From NCBI GenBank assembly GCA_038503035.1, contig JAVSML010024367.1, forward strand, positions 124,001-188,000: a stretch of DNA of 64,000 nt, written 5' to 3'. The stretch's first letter is position 1. Every line of letters starts with the position of its first letter. This document shows positions 1-12,110 of this stretch, one piece after another. The stretch is from Crocodylus rhombifer (taxonomy: Eukaryota > Chordata > Crocodylia > Crocodylidae). Made by a program: the position numbers and the translations under genes. A model generated the notes under the pieces. It worked only from the letters and a program-made list of their open reading frames with translations. It ran no database searches and had not been told where the DNA came from.

Positions 1-384
1 GCCCCCTCTCTGGAGCTGCTGCTTGGCCACAAGTGAGTATTGCAAAGGGCTGTAGCCCTTGTCAAGCCCTGAGTTCCCAGCCCCCTGGGGTTGCTGGCTG
101 GCTGTCTCTGGCAACAGGGCCAGCACCTATTTCCTGCTGCTGTTTGCCCCCAGCTCTCTCCTGTGCTTGCTGGTCCTGTGGTCAGTGCCTTTGCCACGGA
201 GCCACCTGTCCCTGGCTGTGTCCCTGTCCAGAGTGTTGCTGGCAGCTGTCCAGGGCCCGCATCACAGGTCAGCTGTGCAGCAGTCCAAGCTGCTGGTGTA
301 GATCCTGGGATGTCCACCTCTTTCTCCCCTTCAGGCCCCAGCCCTGCCCACGTGCACATGCCTGTGCCATCCACCTGGGGCCCT

Positions 385-515
385 AACTGGACCCAGGAGG
401 AGCTGCATGACCTCATGGCACTGTGGAGTCACACCGATGTGCAGAGGCATTTCACGCAGGGTGGATGCGCAATGCCCACATTTATGAGGCCCTGTTGCAT
501 GGACTGTGGGAGTGA
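385..515 (+). pseudogene. Broken Myb/SANT-like DNA-binding domain (transposon-derived)
   Basis: Translation gives NWTQEELHDLMALWSHTDVQ, then after one frame change WMRNAHIYEALLHGLWE and a stop. The pattern W-[ST]-x-E-E, LLxLW and RNAxIYxxI is the N-terminal part of the Myb/SANT-like (trihelix) domain found in accessory proteins of PIF/Harbinger-type transposons and in many reptile proteins derived from them. The domain is cut off before its third helix, and the frameshift near 455 breaks it further. Upstream sequence from 1 is GC-rich and could be the rest of the same ORF, but I recognise nothing in it. Probably a dead transposon remnant, not a host gene. Confidence 0.55.
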
Positions 516-540
516 GGGTTCTCATGGCTAGCACAGCAGT

Positions 541-622
541 GCCCTGCCTGGGTAGATACCTGCCAAAAAATACTTAATTCACATTAAAGTTCACTTATTT
601 GCATGTGTAGATGCACCCAGTA
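541..622. mobile_element. TIR-like end of a GGGTGCATCTACAC element
   Basis: The right end reads GTGTAGATGCACCC, the complement of the ends seen at 19430, 34549 and, in variant form, 37936. It follows shortly after the Myb/SANT fragment and may be the terminus of the same element. The left end would lie outside the window. Confidence 0.35.
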
Positions 623-3600
623 TATCCTAGATGGTCTGCTGGAATCCTGACCAGGAAGGTAAATTCTTATCCCCACCCATCAAGTTCCACATTAATATGA
701 AATCAAATGCTCTACTATGTGCATTTATCATAAAGTATGATACATTATCACATCCACATTTCAGCAATGCCAACATGTGACATATGACTTATGTACATTA
801 ATTTACGTATTTGTTTACACAGAGGAAAATAGGCTAATATTCAGGTCTCTCTTGTTCTATAGCTATACCAGTCAGAAGCAGTGAGCATGAAGTTTCCCTT
901 GTCTCAGCAGTTGACATGGAAAGGACCCTTCCAGTGCCTTCATTTAACCTGGCAAGAAGTCTTGTAAGAGACTCCCTTCTACCATAAAAGAAGATGGGGA
1001 ATTTTCTTCTTTTTTTTTTTAATTGCTTGTCACCTTGGCTGGGACTGTTAACTCTGTCTCTTTGCTTTCATTGCAAGGTCATCTTAAATTTTTTTTATTC
1101 CATGTTTTAGTGCACACATGACCAGTGGCTTCTTTCAACCTTGGTTCACAAACAGCTGAAGTACAGACCAGCTTTAAGAGGAATTCTAATACAGCTAACA
1201 GTTATGGAGCAAAATTTGCATGCACATCTGTCACTAACAACTGAGTCCTACACCCTGATCCTGCTAATAAATAGTCCACCTCTACCTATCTAAACAAAGC
1301 ATTTTAAAAATAAACATTTTTCCTTAACATACTCATTGTCCCCTATCACATTCTAGCTATCTCCTACTTTTAAAGCCTAATTATATTAAAAGTTCAACCC
1401 AATATGAAAATAAGCCATATATGATGTATCATCTACTAGTGTACTGTTTCCTAGCTCTATTGTACTATGCATCAAAGATTTACATGAGATTTACATCTTA
1501 TCTCATCATACAGTAATTTTCCTCTCATCTCCGTCTGAGCTGTGGACACATTAATTTAAGCTATTAGCTTTACGTCAACCTAATTGTGTCATTTTCTTTC
1601 TGTGCTGCAGACATCACATTTTAACCCTGCAATGCTGCATAATGACAGAATATGCTGATTAATTACTGTCCTTCCCAGAACATTTGGTAATATTGCTTTA
1701 AAATTAATTCCATATTCAGCAGTAAACTTCTTTGCTATAGTTTATATTGCCAGTACTTGATTATTTCATTAGGAACAGGCAATTGAGATATTTTTGTTGA
1801 TTTGCTCATTCAAGTTTCATTTTCCAGTTTTGTTCTTTTGTTTTAAGAGGTGTTAATGTCAGAACAGTAATAAGCCTTGGTATTGCCTTTATGAAGTGTT
1901 TGCCAGTAGAAGCCAGGAGAGGGAATTTGTAACTAAGAGGATCCAGTGTGAAGGCAGGAGAAGCAAAAGCACGAGCCAGGTCAATAAGAAAAGTTTTCAC
2001 AACTCACAACCTGAAAAATGTGAGTTGATCTAGTGAGAAGGTAGGCTGTTTGATAAGAAGTACCACATCAACAACTCCCTGTGTTTTCATATAGCTTCAG
2101 CTAATGGAGTCACATGATTTCTATGACAATTTCAGCTTTCCCTGACATAATATTTTCCAGTCCTCCTGCTTACAGAAAAAAGTTGGAAAACTTAATCTGA
2201 GTGCATCTTAAAAGATCACAAAACAGAAGACAAATAAGGGAGACAAAGGGTTTTCCTCATCATTTTCATTTGGTTTCTTTGTTTAGATACAGATCTCACT
2301 AGTTGTGGAAGGCTAGTGCGTGATTTTTTTAAAAAGATGACATACTGCAGATATCTTACCATCATCTCATTACCATTCTGTTAGAGCCCTTAGGACAACA
2401 TTCCTGCCAGAGAAAATTTAAATTAATTTTTCAAGGAAGATTTCTTGCAACACAATATCATTTATACTCCCAATAAATACCAGGAATTAAATAGCAATTT
2501 TGCATCTGGGCTTAATGGGAATCAATACCATGTACCTTCTTTAAACCCTTTGACAGAAAGCACAATTACAGGCTCAAGCCTTCATTATGATCACAAACAC
2601 TTATTGATTCTAGCTTGTCTATGGGTAAAGCTATAACTGGACTATTTTATACTCCTTTCTTTAAAGAGACTTTCCAGCAGAAATACATTTTTAATGTATT
2701 CATAGGCTCTTTGAATGATCCCCGTTTTGACTTCTATGTTGCACTGCAAAGGGAAAATTTTGTCATGCTGCTGAACTATAATCATTCCTAGATTCCTTTG
2801 AGTAATGGTCTTTATGTAGAGTATGTCTCCATCACTGATTCTCCACTTGTCACTGATTTTATGTATATGAATCCATGGGTGATTAAACCCTCACTGTTCT
2901 GACATTCTTTCATCTGACTTTCATGCTCCACCATATCTTTGGATTACTAATCATGTTACATGCAAAACAGAAATCATAAACATCCTGCAAAGACATACCT
3001 CCTGCTCCCAGCACAGCATCAATTCAGTGCACTAACCATTATGCAATATTTCACAACATGCTGCATGGAAAAGCTCTAAAAGCATTTTTTTTGCTCTGCC
3101 TTAAGATTCCAGAGTGTTATATGCTCAGACAAATGACTCCCAACCACAGCAAATATCCTTATATCCATCAGTAAATTCAGAGGACAGTTGCACAAGGTAA
3201 TTTGTAGATCCCAGACTCATCATAGTTTACACTGACCTTTGCCAACCCCAGTGATAAAGCTGGGCATCCAGCAGCAGCAAGTCTGCCATGGGTACTATGG
3301 CAGCAGAAGTCTTCCATAATCTCCTTCTCCCCAACAGCCCACAGGGGACCAGCACAGCATGAAATATAAGTAGTACAGTATCAGCCAGAAATGCTATAAC
3401 AAAAGAATGTACAGATCCCACCCGACCTCCTCAGGCAACTGTACTGGCAAAGGTTCTGTGAACCAAGCAGAATCCAGAGCAGTCTGTCATCCTGTGCAAA
3501 ATCCACAGAAGAAATGCATGCTTTTCCCTTAAGAAGGTATCTCCAGCTGAATAAAATAAAGTATCATAATAGCCTGTCTACCAACTAGGATGAATTTGAT

Positions 3601-3880
3601 GCATAAAAGAGAAATTTAGTATGTTGATATAGACAGTCCTGGAAATCAAATAGCTAAGCAACACTCAATTTCTGTTCAATATAATGTGTTATCTTAATGG
3701 TTCTTGGTCTGGTAGCAAAGTTCATCCTATGACCATCTCAGAACTAAAAAGGGTGATATTACAAGAAAGGTGCTAAATAAGTTTGGCAACTCATCTCTCC
3801 TGCCACCTCCTTTCCTAAAAGCAAGATTTCCACTTTGTTCCTCATTCCCACTCCTTACCTAAAAAAAGACCAATTTTGCT
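623..3880. other. Unannotated AT-rich DNA
   Basis: No gene, LINE or TIR element recognised. Short open frames here lack any family signature. The stretch around 1550-1800 is rich in TAAT/ATTA cores and has the look of conserved non-coding DNA, but this needs alignment. Confidence 0.5.
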
Positions 3881-3899
3881 TACTTCTCTCTGCTGCATT

Positions 3900-4400
3900 G
3901 TCGCACCACATGAAAGGCCCAGACAAAAGTGCAGTTCTCCTCCCACCCCCTGTAACTCACAGTGCTTTACAGGAAGCACCATGAGTTACAGCTATCCCTG
4001 GACCCAACAGATTTTCACTGTTGGATCCCATAGGTTGGAGATGAGCTGTAGTTTGGAGCAGCTGTGTCCTTGCAGCTACTTTTCCCCAGCAATATCCATT
4101 ACCCCTCCCAGCCCCAGTACTGTTTTCAGAATGGTGGGGGGGAGAGAGTAGAGGGCTCATTCTGGGGGTTTCTCAGCCTCTGGGGGACTCAAATCCACCT
4201 GCCCCACCCTCCAGTGTCACCTGGGAAACCCCCAGAACAAGTTCCCTCACTCCCTTTTCCCTGTCCCATTTTGAAGACAGTGCAGGGAGCAGGGCTTGGC
4301 TTTTTCAGTTGAGCTCTGCTCCTGGCCACACTGAGATTAATGAAGGTGCTCCGCTTGGAAGCACCCTCAGCTGAACCCTCATATAATGCAACATATGTAG
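3900..4400 (-). mobile_element. Foldback element, copy 1 (family A)
   Basis: Two arms of about 60 bp, at roughly 4116-4178 and 4222-4287, are reverse complements with mismatches: each has a CAGAATGG-type stretch followed by G-rich sequence and an AGGGTTT/GGGGTTT-like end. The flanks also match copy 2 at 56.3 kb in the opposite orientation, including CACCATGAGTTACAG near 3980. This is a non-autonomous repeat with an internal hairpin. Outer limits are approximate. Confidence 0.55.
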
Positions 4401-4827
4401 GGGGGCAGCCAATTCTCTGATAGACCTCAGTCCCTTCAAGAATGGCAATCCCATGTCAAAGCCCAATGTGAACCGAAACTAGAAGAGCCCTCACCTAATA
4501 GTTTCAGCTTTAAGACCTCCTTCCTTTCAGTCAGACTCGAATGGCAGCAGTGTGACTGGAACAGCAACCAAGAGGACCCTGGTAACAAGTCAGCTTCAGA
4601 AGCTGTGTGAGGCTCACCCTCCAGCAGAGTGCCCTCTTCACTTTGATCCTAATCACAGGCCAGTTCCTTAGGCCAGCTCCTAGACTTGTTTTTCTTCCCA
4701 ACCAGCCCAGTCTGAGCTACTTACTCTCCCTCCTTTTAAGTTTTCTTTCAGAGCTACTGTCTATCACAGAGGTGTAGCCTGTTATGGTTGATTGGGGTCA
4801 TTACAGCTCATCAGCCCTTCTTATAGG

Positions 4828-5381
4828 TAGGGACCTACGGAATTCACAATTTGGCAGATTTCATGAATTCTGAAAAATCCAGCATTGCCCATGAAATCCA
4901 GGCAATGCCAAAGAAATTTGCAAAATCTGTGGCAAAAAAAAAGTATGGAAAAGAAAACGCTGGCTCCCCTGAATGAGCCAGTAAATCTCAGTGTGTTGCA
5001 ACAGCCCAGCAGGACAGGGAATGAGGGAAGTGGGGACTACCTGCTTGAAGGGCTGTGGGCAATATGGCTGTCACTCCTATCCCTTGCCACTGATTGGCTG
5101 GAGGGCCGCCTGTCATGAGGCCCCTGCCCCTCTCCATCAATCAGCAGTGAAGGGTGGGGTTGCATGACTGACAATCCTCGCAGCCAAACACTGGCAAAGG
5201 GCGAGATCTCATGACAGGCAGCCCCTGCAGCCAATCACCAGTGAGGGGTGCAGCCACTGGTGCCCCTTGGCCAAGCAGAGGCACAGGGAACCCACCATGC
5301 TCTGCCTACAAAATAGCTGCCCAGGCCTGCATTCTGCCTGTGAAATCAAAGGGTAGCCGCTGGAAATTTGGTAGGTTCCTA
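4828..5381. mobile_element. hAT-type non-autonomous DNA transposon
   Basis: Ends TAGGGACCTA and TAGGTTCCTA are inverted repeats with one mismatch. They are flanked by the 8-bp repeats CTTATAGG (4820-4827) and CCTATAGG (5382-5389), also one mismatch. The 8-bp duplication and short TIRs are diagnostic of hAT elements. The interior (554 bp) has no transposase coding. Confidence 0.7.
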
Positions 5382-5389
5382 CCTATAGG

Positions 5390-6600
5390 TTAAGGACATA
5401 AATTACACACAACCCAGTATAAGTGCTTGAAAACTGGTCTAACCTGTAACAGAACAGACATTCACTGTGCATAGACCAATCTCAGAATGACAAAACCCAG
5501 TTTAAGATAGACCTGGATGGTTGTTGTATCAGATTTAGTCAATTTAGATTAAACTGGTCTATTGAACTTTTGTACCAGATCCTATACTGACTCAAGTTAG
5601 GGTGCAGTCCCCCAGCATCCCAGGATGTGTTGCAGCTTTCCTGCTAACACCGCCTTGCGGGGAGGGAGAGCAGGGCTGGCTAGCCTCTCCCTGTGCTTTT
5701 CTGCCCTTAGACTGTCACAGAGTTGAGGCATCAAAGCCTTTGCTTACCAGCCATGATCTGCCCGTGTCCATCAGCCAGGTTGAGTTGTGGGGGGAGGAGC
5801 AGGAGTGTGAGGGGAGTGTGGAGGGAGTGGAAGCCCCTGCCCTGGCCCCACCTAACCCAGCCAGAACTGCAGGGAGAAGGAACTCTGTGGGGCGCTTTCT
5901 CCCCTCTCCCACTGACTGGCCCAGCTGGGGCTGGGGACACAGCCCTTACTGGGCCAATCAGCAGGGAAGGGGAGAAAGCCCCCCACAGCACACCCCCTCC
6001 AAGAGTTCTGGATGGGTCAGGGGGTAGGAGGGGGAGCAGTGGCCTCCTCTTTTTCCCCTATTCTCCCCTCCCCCTAACATCTGGCAGGGTGCAGGGTACA
6101 TTCCCCAGCCCCAGCTGGACCAGTCAGCAGAGGAGGAAAGAAAGCCACTGTGGCATGCCCCCCGACCCCTGTGGTCCTGGCTGGGGGAGAAACTGGGGTG
6201 AGGGTCTCCACTTTGCCCTCCCATCCTCTCCCCCACTCTGTCATGGGCAGCTTTGGGGCGGGGGGAGGCGAGGTGGAAGAGAGAATCTCTGCTGCCTTTC
6301 TCCCTCCCTGTGGCTGACAGAAGTGGGTGTGGGAGCATGCCCAGCAGCCAATCAGGTATGGCCTGTTGATTGGCTGGACTTGGGTGGCTTCACCAGTGGT
6401 TGGGACACAGGCAGGTGTTCAGGAGCCCTCCCAGCCTTCCAATGCAGGCATCCTCCCCTCCCACCCACCCCTCCTCCAGTCCCTAGTTGTTGGGAGACCT
6501 GTGTTCTGTTCCTTCCCAATCTATTCTTCACAGCCTAGAGAAATCTGTGAAAGTATGATCAATTCCACCTCAGGCTTTTTGATTGTTTGTACTTAGCCAA
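5390..6600. other. Repetitive block with a GC-rich interior
   Basis: From 5420 to 5600 the sequence has several AAACTGGT/TTTAGATTAA-like motifs and shares GAACAGACATTCACT with 10867. From 5600 to 6500 it is GC-rich with loose repeats of a CCCAGCTGG...CAATCAGCAG type motif at about 5920, 6100 and 6350. Long open frames here are explained by base composition. Probably a degraded transposon interior. Confidence 0.35.
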
Positions 6601-7740
6601 AGTGTTCAAGTTCATATACTCCATCAGAAATCCATAGTAAAGCAAGTGCTGATGAATGCACCTTTCTCCATTTCCAGAAAGCCTGTTGATTTCTGAATAG
6701 ACTACTTCCCTTAGTACAGGCAGTACGTGCATCTGCAAACATGAATCAATTAGGAAAAATTAAACACAGGTGAAACATTTTATCTACCCAACAGCACTAA
6801 AACAAGACATTTCTAAGCATTTCTAGAAGGCAACAAAGTTAGGCAAATAATCAAGTCTTACAGTAGCTAGAAATATAAAAATACAGGGGTCAATGCACAA
6901 GCTGTTGAATGGCTCTTATTTTCCAGCAGGCTTTATTATTTCAAAGGAAAGGTTATTCATGAGATATTCTGTCTAGCCTGTATAAATGACTACATCAAAT
7001 TGTCACATTATGGCATAGTGGTGGGAAACCTAAGGAAGCCTGAGCCAAAGGTCTGAGTAAATATTTGGCTCTGGCCCATCACTGTCAGCATCAATTAGGT
7101 TAAGACAAGGGAGAATCTAAACAATTGAGAGTTATCTGAGAGATAAGCCTCACAATGAAATTTAACACATCACCCTCTGGATTTTCTTTTTCCATGTTTG
7201 CTTGAGCTTGCATAGATCTGCTGTAGTCACTCTGCTCACTTTCACTTTTAAAATTAGCTAAACCACACTAGCCTCCAAACTCCCACCTTGCTCAGAACAC
7301 ACATCTTGTTGTGTACTGGCACTGTAGAAAAGCTTTGAATAGACTGCCAACAGATGTTTCTTAAGTGATACTACAATTAAATGCATATTCTTAGAAACAA
7401 ACTCTGTCCTGATTTTACTCCTATATCACCAGTGACTTCACAAAAATTGGTTTTAAAAATCTGAACTTGCTTGTACTGTATATTCACTGTTAATCACATA
7501 ATAAAATGGAAATCATCACAAGGGATAGAGTCTTACTCATGTTTATATTGGGTGCAACACCAGAGCCTCCAGCCTCAAGGCATAGCAGTCACTCTGCCTC
7601 TGTTTCCCCTCCTCAGGTTGCTGAGGTCATTTAGCCCTGTGGCTGTCCCAAAGGTCCAGACTTCCTAAAATAAATCAAAGTCCAAAAGTTGGCATGAAAA
7701 TAAGTCTGCCACCCCAGTCTCACAAGGAACATTTTGTCTT
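6601..7740. other. Unannotated AT-rich DNA
   Basis: Nothing recognised: no coding signature, no clear repeat ends. Confidence 0.5.
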
Positions 7741-7741
7741 C

Positions 7742-7840
7742 TCTGGGCATGTCTGCATGTGCACATTTAATGACTATTAGCCCAATTTAAGGCACATTAA
7801 GGGCACATGTCTACACATGTGCACCCTTAATGCACCTAAA
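7742..7840. mobile_element. GGGTGCATCTACAC-family termini
   Basis: GGGCATGTCTGCATGTGCAC at 7745 and a second, near-palindromic end at 7800-7827 (GGGCACATGTCTACACATGT then GCACCC) resemble the ends at 19430 and 34549. The copy may be nested or head-to-head. Extent is uncertain. Confidence 0.3.
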
Positions 7841-8034
7841 AAATGGCTATGAGAGCAGGCAGGGGTCAGGGGATGCTCAGGGGTCTGGAAGAGCAGGCAG
7901 GGGATGGGGCTTTTTGGGGGTCCTCCCATGTCCCCCACCCCCTTCCTTTAACCTCCCCCACTCCTGCCCTCTACTTACCAGCACAGAGTCCAGGTCCAGC
8001 TCCCTGCAGCAGCAGACGGGGACTGCCCTAATCT

Positions 8035-8160
8035 CGGAAGCTCTCTGAATCTTTTCCGAATGAACTTGGAGAGCTTCAAATCAATTCAGACCTTTTTATT
8101 GGTCTCCTAATTCAGTTCAGATTTGGAGGTTCAGCTGCTGAATTGGGCTGAATCTCCTCT
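8035..8160. repeat. Short hairpin and AATTCAG-rich stretch
   Basis: GAAGCTCTC near 8036 and GAGAGCTTC near 8070 form a 9-bp stem, followed by several AATTCAG/AATTGGG motifs. It looks like the end of a degraded repeat. No family named. Confidence 0.25.
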
Positions 8161-8755
8161 GCATTGAATCAGCACCCAAAGCTTCACACAGTTCTGCTGA
8201 TAATCCTCCTGGCTCCAACCAGTTTCCTTCCTGTAGACAGGGGAATCGGGTATTTCCCAGAGTGGCATCACACTGGGAACCCGGCCATTATCTGGGTTTC
8301 TGATTCTGGGGCACCTCAACAAGTTGGCCACCTACCCCCTACTGCAACACCAAACAAACTTCTTATATTCCTAAAACATTCTAGAGAACCCTTTACCTCA
8401 GGTCTCTCCTTATCTCAATCCCAGCCTTAATTTTTTTCCTAGGACAGGAAGCATTTTTCCTGGGGCTGTGCTTCATTTTTTAATCAAACTTCTGCAGCCT
8501 ATCGGTGTTCTGTTCCTATTCTGGAAATTTATTCCTTATAATTCACTTATGACCATCCATGCCCCTAAACTTCTAATTGGGCTTTATCATGCTCTTATCA
8601 TGCCCAGGAGGTAGTCACTTGACTGGCACCCAGGCCCCACACCCAACTTGGTTCTGCTAATTCTTTCTGAATACACATTCTTAAAATGACCATATCTTAG
8701 AAGAGAGTTGGCAGCCTTCAGAGCCCTTAAGGGCTTCAGAGCCCAAACATGTTAG

Positions 8756-8995
8756 AGCATGTCCAGATGATCGTGCACATGCATTTCTCCTGGGACAAAT
8801 AGTAGCAGCACAAGTTGTGTTACTGCTACTTGTCCCTGGGGAATGCCTAGGTGCACACTCTCTGGTGCAGAGCAAGTTGCCCTGGGCAGGGTAGGAGTGG
8901 CAGGCCCCAGGAGCCTTGCCTGGGGTCCTGGGTGCCTTCTGGGACTTTAGTGGCAGTGATCCAGCAGCAAGGAGCCTGGCTGGCAACCAGAGCAT
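8756..8995. mobile_element. Partial GCATGTCCAGATGA-ended repeat
   Basis: Begins with AGCATGTCCAGATGATCGTG, similar to the left end of the 38.98-kb element, followed by GC-rich sequence. Only one end is seen. Confidence 0.25.
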
Positions 8996-8999
8996 GTCT

Positions 9000-10560
9000 C
9001 TAGCCGGCTAGGCTCCAGTTTCAGATGGCGCACACTGATTTTTTCTAACGCAGGGGGTTTTTTGACACTGAGATCTCTATAAACATTGTTGTCTATGATC
9101 TTGAGGAACTTGCACATTTGAGTCTGTGCAAAAGCTATTAAAAAGAGAGTGCCCAGATCCTTATCAGACTCACTCAATGTTCAATATAAATTTTGCTTCC
9201 ACAAATACATATGCACAGACAAGTATGAGATATGCTTTTAGGGCTCAGTCCCCACAAAAGTGTTTTTAAGTATTCAAAAAGTGTTGAATATCAAGCTCAA
9301 TGGTCATCCTTTAGGCATCCATGGTCTTAAAAATATGCCCAAGTACTTTGTTGGTTGGGGACCTGGAGTGGTCAGTGCTTTTCAGAACTAAGCCCTTAAA
9401 TAAGCATTTGTGCACAAAAGGCTCAGCTCAAATGTCATCAAAAAATGAATCCAAAAGAGACACATTGCAAGTGACTTGATCTTTACAGCTGAATAATGAA
9501 CATATCTTCACTCCCAAATATGGCATTGCCCAGTTCCATTAACCATGCTATTTAAGATACATTAATATGGGTTTGTAGACAAGAAAAGCAAGATTGTGAA
9601 AAAGGGTGGAACTTCCATCAATGAGCCTGGTTTGCATGCTGCTTATAAAAATGGAAAACATAGCCAGCCTGTAGCTAGGAAAAGATTACATTTGAATGAG
9701 TTTTCAGGACTTTCTCTGGCATCTAGACCTTGAACTGGCACATCACCTACATTTACACAAGCTTTGGCAGCCCAAGAGCAAACACATTTTTTGGAAAGAA
9801 GAACTGCTTCTGAATAATGAAGCAAATGTCCTGTACACAGATAGACTTTTATTTAACTTCAGAAACATGCACCCTCATTTTTGTCTATATTTCATTGAAA
9901 AGTATATTTGTTGTGGTATGTCTGGGGAAAATCCAGTTCTGAACAATGGGAAAGCTTCAACAGATTTTCAGGCCTGATTTTGATAAGTACCTAGGTGAAA
10001 TCCACTGTACTATTCACATCATTTAAGTTTGCAAACTGAGCTGGAGTGGGAGTTGAAGGTGTCTTGCACTATCCCAGCATTTCCTCAATATTAAGATTAA
10101 CAGAAGTTTGTTTTCAGACTTAGTGCTTTTATTCACACAATGTGTGGAGCACAAACTCTTGGCACACTTGTTTAACTAATCATGTTGTTTGGCATCTAGA
10201 TCCCATTTTAGATTTCTGATTGTGACCTTTATTATTACCTACATTCAATTCAGTTACTTACTTACCTTTATTTCCCTTAAGTCACTAGAAATCCTAACAT
10301 TCACTCACCATTATACATAATACCTGATATGGGGTCAAAGAGGGATTTATTTAAAAGCCACACCCAATTTGGTAATTTAATAAAGAACAGTGTTAAGATC
10401 TTATTTTTTTGATATTCTGTTGTAGCAGTGAAAAGGAAGACAGAACAGACAGGAATATTTTAGGAACTTTCCCTAACCTTTAATATATTTTGGTACTAAA
10501 CTTTAGAGGACTTTTAAAATGTAGCCCATGGCCCTTTGCTGAATCAGTGCCTAAATGTTT
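9000..10560. other. Unannotated AT-rich DNA
   Basis: No repeat or gene recognised. A 93-codon plus-strand frame at 9696-9977 has no recognisable domain and no splice context that would make it convincing. Confidence 0.45.
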
Positions 10561-11135
10561 GCAACTTGTCCTGCTGAGGCTAAGCTGCAAGCCAGGGCTA
10601 AACCCACAAGACAGACTTCTGCAGGCAAACACTCTCACTGAAGGATGAGACAAGGCAGAGCAGGGAAGAACTCTCCTTTATGCACTCACCTCTTCTGAGC
10701 GGGCATCTACCCATATGTATCTTGGTCCTGTTCACCAGCTTCCCCAGCCATGCTAGAAGGCTAGGCCAGCTTCCTAGGTGCTGTTTCTGCCTCCTGAGCT
10801 AAGGAGGCTGAATCAGTTCCATCTTCACAGGTTAGTCTAAGCTGAATAGATTGAACTGATAAGTGAACAGACATTCACTTTTGATTCCAGAAATTCAGCC
10901 TCATGCCTGCAGTGGTCCAGGAGAATAGCTTGGGGGCAGTAGAGCATATCCCATGCTCAGCTGGAGCAGACAGCTTAAACCAAGGCTGGCCTGCCCACCT
11001 TGTGAGGGTGGGGCGAAAAGGGGGTTTGTGGCTGAGAGGTTGGGGGACTGTGAGTTAACTTGAACCAGGAAGGGGTCTGGGACAGAAGTTCAACAAACTG
11101 ATTTAACCTAAATCAGTTAAGTCTGATACTGTATT

Positions 11136-12110
11136 ATGGGTGGGCAATTATTTCAGCTGGAGGGCCACTTAATGAGTTTCACTGAGCTGTTGAGGACTGC
11201 AAGGGCAGCCCTACCCCTTAACACATGCCCTACCACCTAGTTGCCATCTTAGGACCAGAAGTCCAGCCCCTAACATTTGACCTTTGCCACCTGAAGTACC
11301 TCCCCTGGTCCTTTGTGGGGGGGCAAGGGGGAAGTTGCTATCATGGAACTGGAAAAAAAACAAATCATATAGTAAAAACATAAAAACAGACATCTACTCT
11401 ATATATACATATACATACACACCCCCCCCCATTTATTTATTTATAAATAATGTCCCGATTTATGAGTGTTTGCATAGTGTATATACACGTGATTTCATAA
11501 TAGCTCAAAATACAGTCTTACTCTTGTATATGATGTGGGGGATAATGGGGTGTATGTGGGGGGATGGTTGTGTGTTGGGAATGTGTGTGTGGGGTGTGGG
11601 TCTGATGGGTGGAATGTGTATCTGCGGTGTGTATGAGGGAGGGTGGGGGGTGAGGGTGGGGGAACATGAGAGGGTGTGGGTGTGTAAACAAGGGTTTGGT
11701 GGCAGATGGGGTGTGTGGGATGGTATGGGCACATGTGTGGCAGGGGGGTGTGGGTCCTCAGAATCCCTGGAATTTGAGTTCCTGGAGCCAGATGTGGTGG
11801 TGGGCTACAGGGCCAGCCCCACCTGTCTTAGCCCATAGTCCATGGCTCCCATGCTCCCACCCAAGTCTCCATGTGCTGTGGCATGACATGGGGCCTGCCC
11901 CACCCAGCCCCATAGGACACAGCTTCTGAACTTCCATCTGTGTCCCCAGCTGCATGTGGTGTCTGGATGCAGGGCCAGCTCCACCTGAGCCCAAAGCTCA
12001 CTGCTCCCATGCTCCTGTACTGTGCAGGACTAGCCCAACCCAGGCCCATAGCATACAGCTCCCTCCACTTCTGTCCCCTTTCCTCCAACAGGAGTCCCTG
12101 GCTCCCAGCC
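11136..12110 (+). mobile_element. hAT-like repeat with GT minisatellite, copy A
   Basis: Opens with GGGTGGGCAATTATTT and GAGGGCCACTTAATGAGTTT, the same opening as the repeat at 53834. Both copies then share a CAGATTTATG/GATTTATGAGTGTTTGCATAG type block and a long GT/GGGTGTG-rich tract. The shorter hAT element at 48726 starts in the same way and has an 8-bp duplication. The right part (11780-12100) has loose 60-80 bp tandem units around GGCCAGCCCCACCT. No transposase is encoded. Confidence 0.5.
11520..11755 (+). repeat. GT/GGTGTG-rich minisatellite
   Basis: About 230 bp almost free of C on the plus strand, built from irregular TGTGGGG/GGTGTG units. It gives spurious open frames on both strands. 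The same type of tract lies at 54210-54560 in copy B. Confidence 0.75.

Noticed and set aside
5723..6538. 271-codon plus-strand open frame
   Set aside because: It lies in GC-rich repetitive DNA, with overlapping long frames in several frames and on both strands. It is rich in Pro/Gly/Ser/Trp, without domain, splice or conservation signal.
8164..8430. 88-codon plus-strand and 66-codon minus-strand frames
   Set aside because: Short, overlapping, without family features or splice context.
11495..11734. His/Pro/Thr-rich minus-strand frames, also at 54182-54679
   Set aside because: They are translations of the GT/GGTGTG minisatellite; composition explains them fully.
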